Positions 9,401 to 18,640 of a stretch of DNA of 64,000 nt are shown here, piece after piece. The stretch is taken from contig CM054183.1 in the NCBI GenBank assembly GCA_028829895.1, forward strand, positions 16,541,975 to 16,605,974, read 5' to 3'. Made by a program: the position numbers and the translations under genes. Numbering within the stretch: the first letter of the stretch is position 1; every line of letters begins with the position of its first letter. The notes below the pieces were generated by a model. The model had not been told where the DNA came from and did not search any database. It saw only the letters and a list, made by a program, of their open reading frames with translations. The DNA is from Sinotaia quadrata. Lineage: Eukaryota; Mollusca; Gastropoda; Architaenioglossa; Viviparidae.

Positions 9401-12187
9401 GTTAATCTTGTCATCCTAGCCTGCACTTTAGTTGATAATTAAAATGATTTTTTTATGTAAATTCATGTACTGACAATAAAGCAGCATTCCTAAATGCTAA
9501 CCGAACACATTTGTATCCTTTAAGCCTAGACAAACATCCTCTAATCAGCATGGGCATAATTACAAACACATAAACAGAAACAAGTAAGTCATAAGCACTG
9601 TCATGCAGTTTGTAAATGTGTATGCATTAAGTCCATGCCACGGATATAATTGAGATGCTAGTATTAAAATCAGGCTAAAAGTATTTGACTTACTGGTATC
9701 TCTCCCTTTGTTTCATACTTAACTGCTTCCAATTAAATATTAGTCTCCATTTAATATTAGACACTGTTCATTTCTGAATTGATTTTTTGAGGGTCTGTCG
9801 TGGCTATTAAAATTATCTTTGATGTATTGATGTATATTTGACAGGGTTCCCACATGAGCAAATATGGATTTACAACTGAGACTGTTGGCAGTGTCACAAC
9901 CAGACTGAACATAATCATGCAGTCCAGGTCTGTAAATGGAATGACAGAGTAGTAGATAGTTGGATAGATAAATGGATGGATTGGAAGGTAATAAAACAGC
10001 ATTAATAAGATACTTTTTAGTTCTTTGTACTGAATGTGTCAAAGTGCACTTAAGATGTTATGTTTTTGACAGAGTTATTCTAATTCAAGGTGATGGATTG
10101 GAAGGTGAGATAAAACTGCATTAATAAGATACTTTTTAGTTCTTTGTCCAGAATACAGCAGAGTGTACTTAAGATGTTATGTTCGTGATAGTGTTATTCT
10201 AATTCAAGGTGATCAGTAGACTAGTTATGTTGATTATAAAAATGTTCAATTAAAAAAAGAAAAATGTGTAAATAATGCATGTAATTTAACAAATAAGGTG
10301 TGCTTGTTTATGGGAACTTGTCTTCTGGCAAAAAGTAAATATTGTTGTGTTAGTCTAGCTGTTTGAATGCACTCTTATTGCAGCATTTAGCTGTATGCTG
10401 AGGTTGTCTTTTTAGCATTTGCATGCTACAGGAAACACCGTCATGCTTAGTAATTTTTGGAATTTGTTGTTTAGATTGAAGATTTGGGAATTGGGTGAGT
10501 GAGATACTGGGTAACATAGCATACTTTTGCATTTTAAGCAAGCATGGGCATCTTTCTGAATTCTAGGACATTCATGGAGAATAAAGCAAAGAAACAAACA
10601 GTTGGATCTCTGCTGGATAATCTAGGGTATGTTGAAAAAGAATGTGGTTGTTTATTATTTTGTTTGATCTTAATTTGAATTATTTCAATCACTAAATGCA
10701 TTTATTACCTCTTCTAGTATGTATGTGGGATGGTGGTGTGAATACAGTTTTGTGTTGTGCAATAATCAGTATGTGTGAGAGAGCAATTTGCATGTTAACA
10801 CAAGGACAATCTACATGTTGTTACACTTCAAATGTAAACATTTCACAATATTCAAATAAAATAACTAATTTTTTTATAAGAATTAATTTGTAAATTTTAA
10901 TAAAGATTTATTTGTATATTTTTAATTAGTACTTTTAAGTATATAATTAGTGCATTCTAGTTTTCAAAAGAAATAATCATTTTTATTAAGATGATTGCTA
11001 TATTTTACTGATGAGTATGTACTGTACTTCCCTCCTCCACTTCCCCCTCCCCCTTCCCCACCGGGCATGAGGTGCTACCTTTTCTTCTCATTCTCAGTAA
11101 CCAACAAGGAATCAAATTCATGAAGCCACCTCTTTTCACCTTGCAAATCTTAAATGTATAAACACAACTCAAGATCTTTTAGTTGGTAAGAATGCTTATG
11201 TAAGTGTTTGCCATCAACTGTTTCATATTCAAATGCAAACATACTTCTTTCTTAGCATATACTTAAAGTTAATCTGTGATGCTTTCGGTGTCAGTGGTGT
11301 TAGCAGACCTTATAAAGGCTTCAGTGAAAGTACCTAGCCAAGCATTTAGATGCTTTCAATACATCAAATTTTAGAGGAGCATTATTTTTTTTACATTTTG
11401 TCATATTTATTATGTTTCAGAATCACAGCCATGCAGGCAAACATCACAAATGTTCTGGGTGAGTACACAAATTAAAAAAAACAACAAACAAATTCAGATG
11501 TCAGAATTTCATTGTAGATTCCAGCAATAAGTCTCCTTTTTGCTTCAGATTTCTGCTTTGGCTATCTTTTTATTCAAATAATGCCTGCACAGTTCCAGAT
11601 ATAGGTCTCCTATTTCTACTTTGGCTATCTTTTTATCAGATAATGTCTGCACCGTTCCAGTTATAGGTCTCCGATTTCTATTTGGGTTAGCTTTACAATC
11701 AAATAATGCCAGGATATTTCCAGTTTTTGGTCTTCTGTTTCTACTTTGAATATCTTTACAATCAAATAATGTCAGGACATTTCCAGTTTTTGGTCTTCTT
11801 TTTCTACTTTGAATATATTTACAATCAAATAATACCTGCACAGTTCCAGTTATAAATCTTTTATTTTGGTTATTAATATCTTTTCATTCTGATAATAGCT
11901 GCATAATTTCAGTCATAGGTCTCCCATTTTTGTTTTTGATACCTTTTCAGTAAATAATATCTGTATATGTGCAAGCAATACAGAAAGTCATAAATTACTG
12001 TTTGCAATCTATACACATTTTTAAATCTCTCTGTGAGTGATTTAAAAAAACTATGTATAATTTTTAAAAAGTATTTAAACAGTTTATTTCCTTTTTAGAT
12101 GCCTTCAAACGTGCCCGCATGAAAATGATGCAAGCTCGAGAAGCAGCTACCCGTGAACTTCTCAAAGATATAGAAAAACGGAAGTGA
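347..12187 (+). CDS. MKS1: MKS1, Meckel syndrome type 1 protein (C-terminal part, nine exons)
   Basis: MKS1 is a B9-domain protein of the ciliary transition zone that works with B9D1 and B9D2 in the MKS complex, gating entry of membrane proteins into cilia. Nine exons join in one continuous frame: 347-409, 3695-3765, 5929-6007, 6653-6760, 7885-8018, 9845-9927, 10567-10626, 11421-11458 and 12099-12187. All have AG acceptors and GT donors and the phases agree throughout. They give the last 240 residues; the family is usually about 550, so the first half lies before the window. The B9 domain covers roughly residues 5-165, with family signatures VTQTCATK, DEVAYFSFPFHFEL, LEVLSVDSWHRFYHEGY, LRRFFIGG and YGFTTETVGSVTTRLN. 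The tail is a basic amphipathic helix (NVLDAFKRARMKMMQARE) like the end of vertebrate MKS1. The family call rests on recalled motifs, not on a search. Confidence 0.92.
1860..2215. repeat. 34-bp minisatellite in MKS1 intron
   Basis: About ten degenerate copies of a unit containing CTTCTTACAGTTGAATATAT and ACTTAAACA. It lies in the 3.3-kb intron 410-3694. The rest of that intron is T-rich, with no coding sequence seen between 410 and 1860. Confidence 0.8.
2690..3085. repeat. Degenerate ~65-bp tandem repeat in MKS1 intron
   Basis: Five or six diverged copies share GTTAATAGATATACA, TTTAGTATCTTGTGCA and GTAATGATGACA. This looks like an old array. Confidence 0.65.
3103..3249. repeat. 37-bp tandem repeat, four near-identical copies
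   Basis: The unit contains ATAATTTTGACATAAAAGAA and GTTCTAAAATGAAAA. Four copies differ at only about one position, so the array is recent. Confidence 0.9.
3695..3765 (+). CDS. MKS1: MKS1 exon b
   Basis: The acceptor is TTTCAG just before 3695 and the donor GTATCA starts at 3766. Joined to exon a it reads NWYAEPQEQLAWVTQTCATK and then TVDR, ending in phase 0. An earlier AG at 3673-3674 would leave the wrong phase for exon a, which decides the acceptor. VTQTCATK is a recognisable MKS1 motif. Confidence 0.88.
3945..4145. repeat. ~68-bp tandem repeat, three copies
   Basis: Three copies share TGATAGGATATACAGAATTC and GTGGGAATAC, followed by TTTTTGAGCA. They lie just downstream of MKS1 exon b, beside the hAT remnant. 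Confidence 0.85.
4380..5400 (+). pseudogene. Decayed hAT transposase in MKS1 intron
   Basis: Two open segments on the MKS1 strand look like parts of a domesticated-type hAT transposase. At 4436-4681 a peptide contains an HC...C...H and CKYCF cysteine pattern. At 5048-5398 a C-terminal segment carries SSADCEHSFSLMSAIKT and LETDHLDMMRIKSY, which fits the hAT dimerisation domain of the kind found in ZNF862-like proteins. The middle, including the catalytic core, is missing or unreadable, and a duplicated ~49-bp block lies at 4699-4790. It is a dead insertion, not an MKS1 exon: no splice-compatible phase links it to exons b and c. I could not find its ends. Confidence 0.6.
5929..6007 (+). CDS. 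MKS1: MKS1 exon c
   Basis: The acceptor TTTCTTTCAG ends at 5928 and the donor GTGAGT starts at 6008. It reads DEVAYFSFPFHFELCYKR then NPGSTTDP and stops one base into a serine codon. This aromatic beta-strand segment is the best conserved part of the MKS1 B9 domain. Confidence 0.9.
6073..6148. repeat. ~38-bp tandem duplication after MKS1 exon c
   Basis: Two copies of GTTCTTATAGGCCTTGCAA plus TGTACATTATACTTATG, differing at one base, lie 65 bp into the intron. Confidence 0.85.
6550..6579. repeat. (GT)n microsatellite
   Basis: An uninterrupted GT run lies in the intron before MKS1 exon d, near its acceptor region. Confidence 0.9.
6653..6760 (+). CDS. MKS1: MKS1 exon d
   Basis: The acceptor TTTATGTCACAG ends at 6652 and the donor GTAAAT starts at 6761. 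It reads ELPRFPLLLLEVLSVDSW then HRFYHEGYAYIQLPSKP. It is phase 1 on both sides, so it joins exons c and e without a shift. Confidence 0.92.
6790..7500. repeat. Degenerate ~70-bp repeat array carrying splice-donor-like motifs
   Basis: Roughly nine diverged copies share CAGCTTTCACTTACACCAG, GTAAATTAATGA and CTTATAAGCCAG. The array starts right after MKS1 exon d. The exon end plus donor (CAGCTTCCATCAAAGCCTG then GTAAATT) resembles the unit, so the array may have grown from that junction. Confidence 0.6.
7727..7756. repeat. (GGAT)n microsatellite
   Basis: About seven GGAT repeats lie in the intron before MKS1 exon e. Confidence 0.9.
7885..8018 (+). CDS. MKS1: MKS1 exon e
   Basis: The acceptor TTTATGTAG ends at 7884 and the donor GTGATT starts at 8019. 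The exon supplies VHTSTQHCWRPVG, then LRRFFIGGTPELEDPTYMAV and PSTFE, and ends in phase 0. WRP and RRFFIGG are MKS1 hallmarks. Confidence 0.92.
8540..9160. repeat. 26-bp minisatellite, about 24 copies, in MKS1 intron
   Basis: The unit is GTGCACTTTTGTCTTCCTGT plus CCTGGT. Successive GTGCAC starts at 8778 and 8804 are 26 bp apart. The unit has no stop codon in most copies in any forward frame, and 26 is not a multiple of 3, so each frame cycles through all phases. This produces long overlapping open frames on both strands that are artefacts of the repeat. The preceding bases 8200-8500 look like a more decayed form of a similar pattern. Confidence 0.92.
9845..9927 (+). CDS. MKS1: MKS1 exon f
   Basis: The acceptor TTTGACAG ends at 9844 and the donor GTCTGT starts at 9928. 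It reads GSHMSKYGFTTETVGSVTTR then LNIIMQS, the last B9 strands, and ends two bases into an arginine codon. The exon is short and flanked by intronic tandem repeats, so automatic gene finders could miss it. Confidence 0.88.
9976..10212. repeat. 117-bp tandem duplication in MKS1 intron
   Basis: Two copies start at 9976 and 10093 and share ATGGATTGGAAGGT, TTAATAAGATACTTTTTAGT and TTATTCTAATTCAAGGTG. They lie between MKS1 exons f and g and were checked as candidate exons; neither gives the phase the neighbouring exons need. Confidence 0.85.
10567..10626 (+). CDS. MKS1: MKS1 exon g
   Basis: The acceptor GAATTCTAG ends at 10566 and the donor GTATGT starts at 10627. It reads TFMENKAKKQTVGSLLDNL after the split arginine codon. 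This matches the RxFM segment that follows the B9 domain in MKS1. Confidence 0.85.
11421..11458 (+). CDS. MKS1: MKS1 exon h (38-bp micro-exon)
   Basis: The acceptor TATGTTTCAG ends at 11420 and the donor GTGAGT starts at 11459. Only 38 bp long, it reads GITAMQANITNVL. Both neighbours need its phases (2 in, 1 out), which supports it strongly. Confidence 0.85.
11520..11950. repeat. ~60-bp minisatellite, about seven copies, in MKS1 intron
   Basis: The unit contains TTCCAGTTATAGGTCTCC, ATTTCTACTTTGGCTAT and CTTTTTATCAAATAATG. It fills most of the intron between the last two MKS1 exons (11459-12098). Confidence 0.88.
12099..12187 (+). CDS. MKS1: MKS1 terminal exon
   Basis: The acceptor TTTCCTTTTTAG ends at 12098. 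The exon reads DAFKRARMKMMQAREAATRE then LLKDIEKRK and ends with TGA at 12185-12187. The basic helix resembles the vertebrate MKS1 C-terminus, although the last residues differ. Confidence 0.9.
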
Positions 12188-12530
12188 AATGGATGTACTT
12201 GATTGCTGCTTGCATGGAAACTGGAGTAACTCTTGTTCACGACTTACTTGGAGGGTGTTGATCTTTTGTGCATTGATTAGATATTGTAAAATAAACAGCT
12301 GACTAAGCCACAGAATATTTTAAATGAACCCTACAGAACTGCTAGAGGCTTTCATTCTGTTGGTCATAAGTCAAAGAACATTTTTAAACTGTGTTAGTTG
12401 AATCCTACAGAACTGCTGCTAAAAGCTTTCATTCTGTATGTCATAAGCCAGAAAACATTTAGAAACTGTTAGTTGAACCCTACAGAACTGCCATTGGAGG
12501 TTTTCTTTCTGTAGATTGTAAACACATTAC
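12188..12530 (+). repeat. MKS1 3' UTR with AATAAA and a threefold ~80-bp repeat
   Basis: A candidate polyadenylation signal AATAAA lies at 12290-12295. From about 12310 to 12530 a unit carrying CCTACAGAACTGC and GCTTTCATTCTGT occurs three times with moderate divergence. If the first signal is used, the repeat lies just past the transcript end; otherwise it is in the 3' UTR. Confidence 0.6.
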
Positions 12531-15500
12531 ATTTCTCAAGATGATTTCATGATTGCATAAAGGAATGCAAGTTTTTTGTGGTTTTTTTTTTTTATATGCA
12601 GCCACTGGTAAACAGAATTTGTTCCCAGGAGGCACACACACGCACGCACGCACGCACACACACAGATGCCTTGCAGCACAGGTGTATGAATATGTTGTAT
12701 TCATCCAGTGAAACTGTTTTCACTAAACAAATGTTAAAATAGCAAATGAACTGAAAATAGAATTTGCTTGTGATAATTGCTATCAACTTTTTCATTTATG
12801 ACTCTTATGTCAGTCTATGTCAGTGAACTCAAACAACAGTAGCACATTTTCTTCTCAATGGTAGAAGTTCTGCCTATGTATTATTTCTAGTTCAAGATTT
12901 TATTTTCAGTTGTCTGCTACTTGATTTGACAATTACATTGAGTTAACATTGTGACAAAATGTAAGCAAACCTTTAATCTTAATCATCCTGAGCATATTTT
13001 AAATATGTATTCCTGAAAATCACAGAGCTCTATACTGGGGACTTTTCGTATAATGAATCATGATCTGTTAACTGTTGCATTTATCATTCATGATGTCTTC
13101 CTAAGAAACTGCGTTTGGTGTCTGCAAATTAAAAGAGTTCATCATTGTACCATACATTTGATAAGTTCATGTTGAATAATCTGTGCTAATGAAATTTAAT
13201 CTATGCTACTTATTATAATTGCCCCTTGCATATCCTACTATCTCTTTTATAACATTTATGTTTACCTAGTTAGTTGCTTGGGTGGGCGGGTATGGGTAGA
13301 ATTTTTTAAAGATACATAATGCTTGATCATCTAATTTATTCCAAAATAAGAAAACAGTTTGAAGAAAAGTGATTCAAAAGTTTAATCATCAAATTTGCTG
13401 GTTAATGCTAGCAAAAAGGACACTTACCAGTCATATTTTTGGTAACTAATTTTATTTGAATATATTCTCAATAGGTATCCAGTTTTGGAAAACTTTGTAC
13501 CTTTAAAAAGATTTATTATTTCCTTTTCAACCAAAAGAAAATATCACTTTAGACTGACCTTTCTTTGTACCCAGTGATCAGCCACACTCACCTCATGCCA
13601 TCTCTCTAGGTGTCAGTGCACAACACAGAAGGGATGTTTTTCAAGGTCAATTGAAAGAAATCTGTTATTTTCTTTTTAGAAAGCCAAAGGTTCATTGTCT
13701 ATTGTTGCAATCTAGTAATGACTAGATCACTTGATGTGAAACTCAAGTTCATCTTCATTTTCATCAAGAAGATAGAATTATGCCAGTCTTAATTATTTCT
13801 TTTAAGTATAGTTAATAAGTTTAATTTTTTATATTGTTGTGAATTAAAAGGTAACTTTAAAAAATATGTTCTTAAATAGTGCTACTTTTCAACTGAGTGT
13901 AACTCTTATATTTTGATTGGGCTGGAAAAATTAACCCCACAGGGAGACACAGTATGGTGAATATGTGACTGAAATGGATTAAGTGCCTAATATTGGAAAA
14001 CTACTTATGTTTAAAATGTCTGTACATTTATGTTATAATGAACTGTTGTACCAGAAATGACTGTGATATTACTGTGTTGAAAATTAAAAACAAAAGTTTT
14101 GTAGATTAATCTGAAAGAGTACCAGTTTTATTTATTTTTTTCTAAATACAAATATCATAAGCATACACTGTCTTGGGTGAATGACGACATACAAAGGATA
14201 ATTCTTGCTCTTGCACTGAAATGCATGAATAAATACCAGATGTCAAAAACATTTAATTTTGTTTGTTTCTGGATACATATGTATTTATGTTAATCTACAT
14301 GAATATAATTTTCATGCATCCTTCTTGTTTCATTAGAGCACAATAAGCTGCACAAGATAAAGCTTGTTAATGATAACGTGGAAGGACATTTATTCTTAAA
14401 CATATCCATCATGAGTAAAGAGATGAAATGATTCAGATGTGAGGTGTTTTTTAACATTACATGTATATTACCTGGGTTTGTTTAGATATTTTACTTCATG
14501 TATGTTCAGCATATTGTGCACAGCTATGCAAAACCCTTGTATCATATTTATTTGGTTGAATTTACTTTGATGACACCATTATGTCCACATTTAAAGTATG
14601 ACGCAATTATAATTCACCAACACATGTAAAAACATTTATAAAACTTAAAAACACAGCACCACTAACTATCAAAATATGTACTCACGTTTGATAACAAAAT
14701 TGCTTTTGAAAGGGCTATCCATTTAGTGCATATGCAATTTTGTTAACTCGTATGGAGTATTTGATGTATCCCCACCACCACCAACTCACTCAAATCTATA
14801 TCATCTCATCCCCTGGAAAATGTTTTATCGTATTTTCAGTAATTGCATTCAACACAGTCACCAACACTAAAATTATTTTCATATTTTAAATATATAGAAG
14901 TAAATATTTTTTTTAGATTTACCTGTATACATCGGTTTCAATCACACTATTTACACAGACGTAACAAATTATTATCTAATGATAATACTTACCTCAGTGA
15001 TGTATCTTTCAACATCTGTCATTTCGATCCACATTTTAGCCACTTGATACTTTCTTTTCTATTATGATTAAATCACAAATGGAATTTTTTCAGATTAAAG
15101 AAACAGATGAAGGGATGGTTTCATTCTTGTACAAAGTGTTTCTGTCCCCTCAGTTGCAAAAATCCCAGCATAAACCATCCTTCACACCACTTCAAAATAT
15201 TAACTCATTACTCAAGATTCCTATTATCAAGCATAACAGGCTTTGATGCCATGTGATCATGGTCCATCCTGTCATATTATGGCTATGTAGCCCACACCCA
15301 TACTCCTCTAAAAAATAGGCTACACAATCTACTTTCTAGAATGGCTGATCCTTATACCTGGGCTGGAAAGATGCCTGAATGTTCCACTCACTCTAATGAG
15401 CCAATCAGAGCACCGCTCAACTATGCGCAAATGACATATTAGAAACTCACCTGTAAATCGGCAGTTGAAGGCAGCTGAACTCCGAAGCATCACATATTTT

Positions 15501-16150
15501 GGCTCCCAGCCAAAATAAATAATAAATTATAGTCATAGTACTAACTCTTATTGCCAGCAAGAAATCATCCTCTGTATGTATTACTGCCTATGTGGTTTTG
15601 CTTGACTAACTAATATTATATTCATGTTTATCTCTTGACATTAACTATATTTTAAATTGGTATATTTTGCTTATGATATTAAAATGTATGATGACCATTA
15701 AGTAAGTGTTCTGTCAGAGAACAAATGAGGACGAATTCTTATCCCATGTATATTTTACCGCAGTTCAGCACTTTATTTGAGATGTTGATTTGATGAATAC
15801 TGAGCCGCAAAGAACGGAATCACACATTATCTTGGTTGTTGAATTCGTCAAGGGTGGAGCCATGAAGCAATGCTAGAACAGAATGACCCACAGTCATTGG
15901 ACAGTTCCAGGGGTCACGTGTGCAACCATATATATATATATATATAAGTATATGTGTGTCACTGGCATCCTAGACTACATGTTGAACCAAAGCTTACTAA
16001 CTAAACAAAAAGCTGAACAGCTTCAGTCAAGCATTTTATTACTGTTATCTAATTTATTCATTGTCATGACTTCTAATCATCATTCTTGCCATATTGAATG
16101 TATGGTGGAATAAATTTGCCTATCCTTATTTTAAAATTTAATTGTTATAT
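12531..16150. other. Spacer between MKS1 and MZT2: no gene seen
   Basis: AT-rich sequence without a convincing exon on either strand. It contains a (CA/CG)n run near 12632-12664 and an (AT)n run near 15930-15950. A less AT-rich segment at about 15260-15540 could be an old transposon, but I found no second copy. Confidence 0.5.
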
Positions 16151-16159
16151 AAATTGCTA

Positions 16160-17150
16160 AATTGTCAGAGTAACCCAACCTTGGGCACTCCTTATGAGTA
16201 TGACAGTATTTTTAAAAGTATCAGAATTGGAATGTTAAGAATGTGCTAGAAATTGCTGATGTAATGCAAACCAGTGAGTAGTTTTGTTATCCAATGGTTA
16301 TGGGATTTATGAGAACAAAACCAGCCAATGGGCTTAGATCTAAAATTTAACTGCTGTAGAGAAATCTAATGTCTAATTACTTGAATTGGAAGTGGCAAAG
16401 AAATCTGGTCTTGAAAGGCAGCTGTTAGCTTGATGGTGAGTTAACTGACTGGTTAAGAGAGAAAAGCCTTAGAAATATTTTGTGCAATTTTGCTATTGAC
16501 ATGTTATAATTGTGTTTTACATTGAGATGTATTATGTGAGTAGACTATTATTTCTACAAAATGTTTGAACTAAGCTGCTCACAGTGTGCTAGATACTTGA
16601 CATTGTTTTGATAGTCTATATTTATTATGCTGTGTGCATGTATCAGGATAATAAATACTGTTGCAGAAAACTGCAAGTTGAGACTGGAATGTAAGAGAGA
16701 ATGGAGTTATAAAGCGATAAACTGGAAACTTAGTGTTGCTCCTTGATTATATTTTTGAGGGTTTGCAGCCTTTTTTCTGTGTATGATTTGAATCTCCAGT
16801 TCACTGACTGTAAACTGCTACGACTGACCATAGCAGAGGCAGGAAGTATAAATGTATAAAAGTATAAAAGGAATGCACTACACTCTTTTGAGTATGGTGG
16901 CAAAGTATGCTGACTACATTGAAAAAAAAATTCTGGTACAGGGAAGTACTAGAAATTACTACAATTGCGTTCTGCTTGAGAAAACGTTTACAACACCCAC
17001 ATATTCTGCCAGTGTGAGAGACAAGTGTCTACTGGAGGATCATTAATATAATAAATTAAGATTCTTATCACTTGTAATTAGTTTTGGATGATTAACTAAT
17101 TAATAATAATAGTATCCATTAATTAAGTGGCACTGGCACCACAGAATGAA
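16160..17150 (-). mobile_element. Unnamed dispersed repeat, copy 1 (minus orientation)
   Basis: Read on the minus strand, this block matches 53985-55550 over several segments, with internal deletions. Shared pieces (as written on + here) include AACCAGCCAATGGGCTTAGA, AATAAATACTGTTGCAG, GAAAACGTTTACA and AAGATTCTTATCAC. The order is conserved and inverted relative to the other copy, which identifies one dispersed family. No coding sequence, long terminal repeat or clear target duplication was found. Confidence 0.7.
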
Positions 17151-17479
17151 AGTGCTACTCTATACTATATGTAATAGTTGATTGTACTATTGTGATTTGC
17201 TTTGACTAGTAAAGGCAAAACCACTACCACATCAGTATTGCTTGACCATAATTATTTTAACAATTTGAACTTAACATTTAAACATTTTTTGGTAAAGTTA
17301 AACTAACTTCTTGAATTCATTATGGAGGAAAAAGAGAGAAGAGGAAAGAAAAAGATAGAGTGCATGAGAAAGAGAGACTAGAGAGAGAAAAGAAAAGAGA
17401 GAAAAAGTGCATGAGACAGACTAGAAGCAGAAAGGAAGGAGAAATGAAACAGAGCAATGTGTTTTGGGGGTGTTTATTT

Positions 17480-17860
17480 TTAATCACTGTTTTCTTGCCA
17501 GACAAGACTAGTGAAAGAAGGTCTCCTGTTTCATTATCACTCTTGACTTTCCAGACCAAGAATAATTATATAAAAATCTCAAAAACGGTAAAGCAAAAAT
17601 CTTGTAAACAATGTTGTAATCACTTCCAAACTTTCCAGACAAGAATAGTGAAACAAACTCTCAAAAATAGTAAAGCAAAGTCTAGTGTTTTGTAATTGCT
17701 TCCCATTTTCCAGACAAGAATAGTGAAACAAACTCTCAAAAATAGTAAAACAAAATCTAGTGTTTTGTAATCGCTTCCCATTTTCCAGACAAGAATAATG
17801 AAACAAAATCTCAAATAGTAAAGCAAAATCTTGTGTTTTGTAATCTCTTCCCATATTGTT
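17480..17860. repeat. ~66-bp minisatellite, four to five copies
   Basis: The unit contains CTTTCCAGACAAGAATAGTG, AAACAAACTCTCAAAAATAG and GTTTTGTAATCGCTTCCCAT. It lies in the MKS1-MZT2 spacer. The open frames across it on both strands are repeat artefacts. Confidence 0.85.
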
Positions 17861-18396
17861 GATGAAAGAAGTGTTTAAATAGTGTGAAAATGTAAATGGT
17901 TTTTTTTAAATCTGCACTACCAAGTAACAGATTTCATCTGAATTGACCAGCACATTAAAAAAAAAAAATCACAAACAATAAAAACTTGAGTAAAAACTAA
18001 AATGTTACTGTCTTCTCACTGTTATTCTTTCTCTTCTGTTGTCAGAGACAAATCAAATGGAATTAATCATAATCTTACTCTATGAGGTAAAAGAACTACA
18101 CAAGCATATACATCAATAAAAATCAGCAATTTTCAAGGTCAAATGAGGGAAAATTTTCCAATTATGACAAATGTGCTTATGTATTGTTTAGAATGATCAC
18201 TTTTCAAGGCTGACTGAAAAACTTCTTTCTGTTACAGCCAGATTATAGTACACATCAAAGCATCATTAACAACAAGCACAAATTATTTCCAATTAGTCTA
18301 TTCACAATCGACCTTTCCAATGAGGTACTTTCATGGTTGACTGAGAAACCTTCTCTTTCAGCAATATAACAGCTCAACAAAAGTATGTGTTCAACC

Positions 18397-18640
18397 TTAA
18401 TAATGAGCATCTTTCAGAGTTGACCGAGTAAATTTCTCTCTGTTTTGGCTACTTGACCGAGAGTGTGGCTGACTGTGAGAAGTGGGGCTGCTACGAACGC
18501 TTTTCATACTTTCCAGTGATGTGGACATTAATGCTGGGATTTCTGTAGTAGCTTTCTGATGGTTAGGGTCACACATCATTTTCAGCATTTGCAAAATGGC
18601 CATTGGTGCAACATTCTGCTTCAGAAGGTCAAGGACGATC
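18397..18640 (-). CDS. MZT2: MZT2 last exon
   Basis: On the minus strand the acceptor AATTTTTCAG precedes base 18640. The exon reads IVLDLLKQNVAPMAILQMLK, then MMCDPNHQKATTEIPALM, then a Ser-rich tail ending KDAHY and a stop at 18397-18399. The tail SRSSSQNREKFTRS is likely disordered and could be phosphorylated. Confidence 0.92.

Noticed and set aside
10020..10212. Duplicated block ending TTCAAGGTGAT that looked like an MKS1 exon with donor
   Set aside because: Neither copy gives the phase needed by exons f and g. Exon f (9845-9927) already joins exon g with a complete match to the expected B9 ending.
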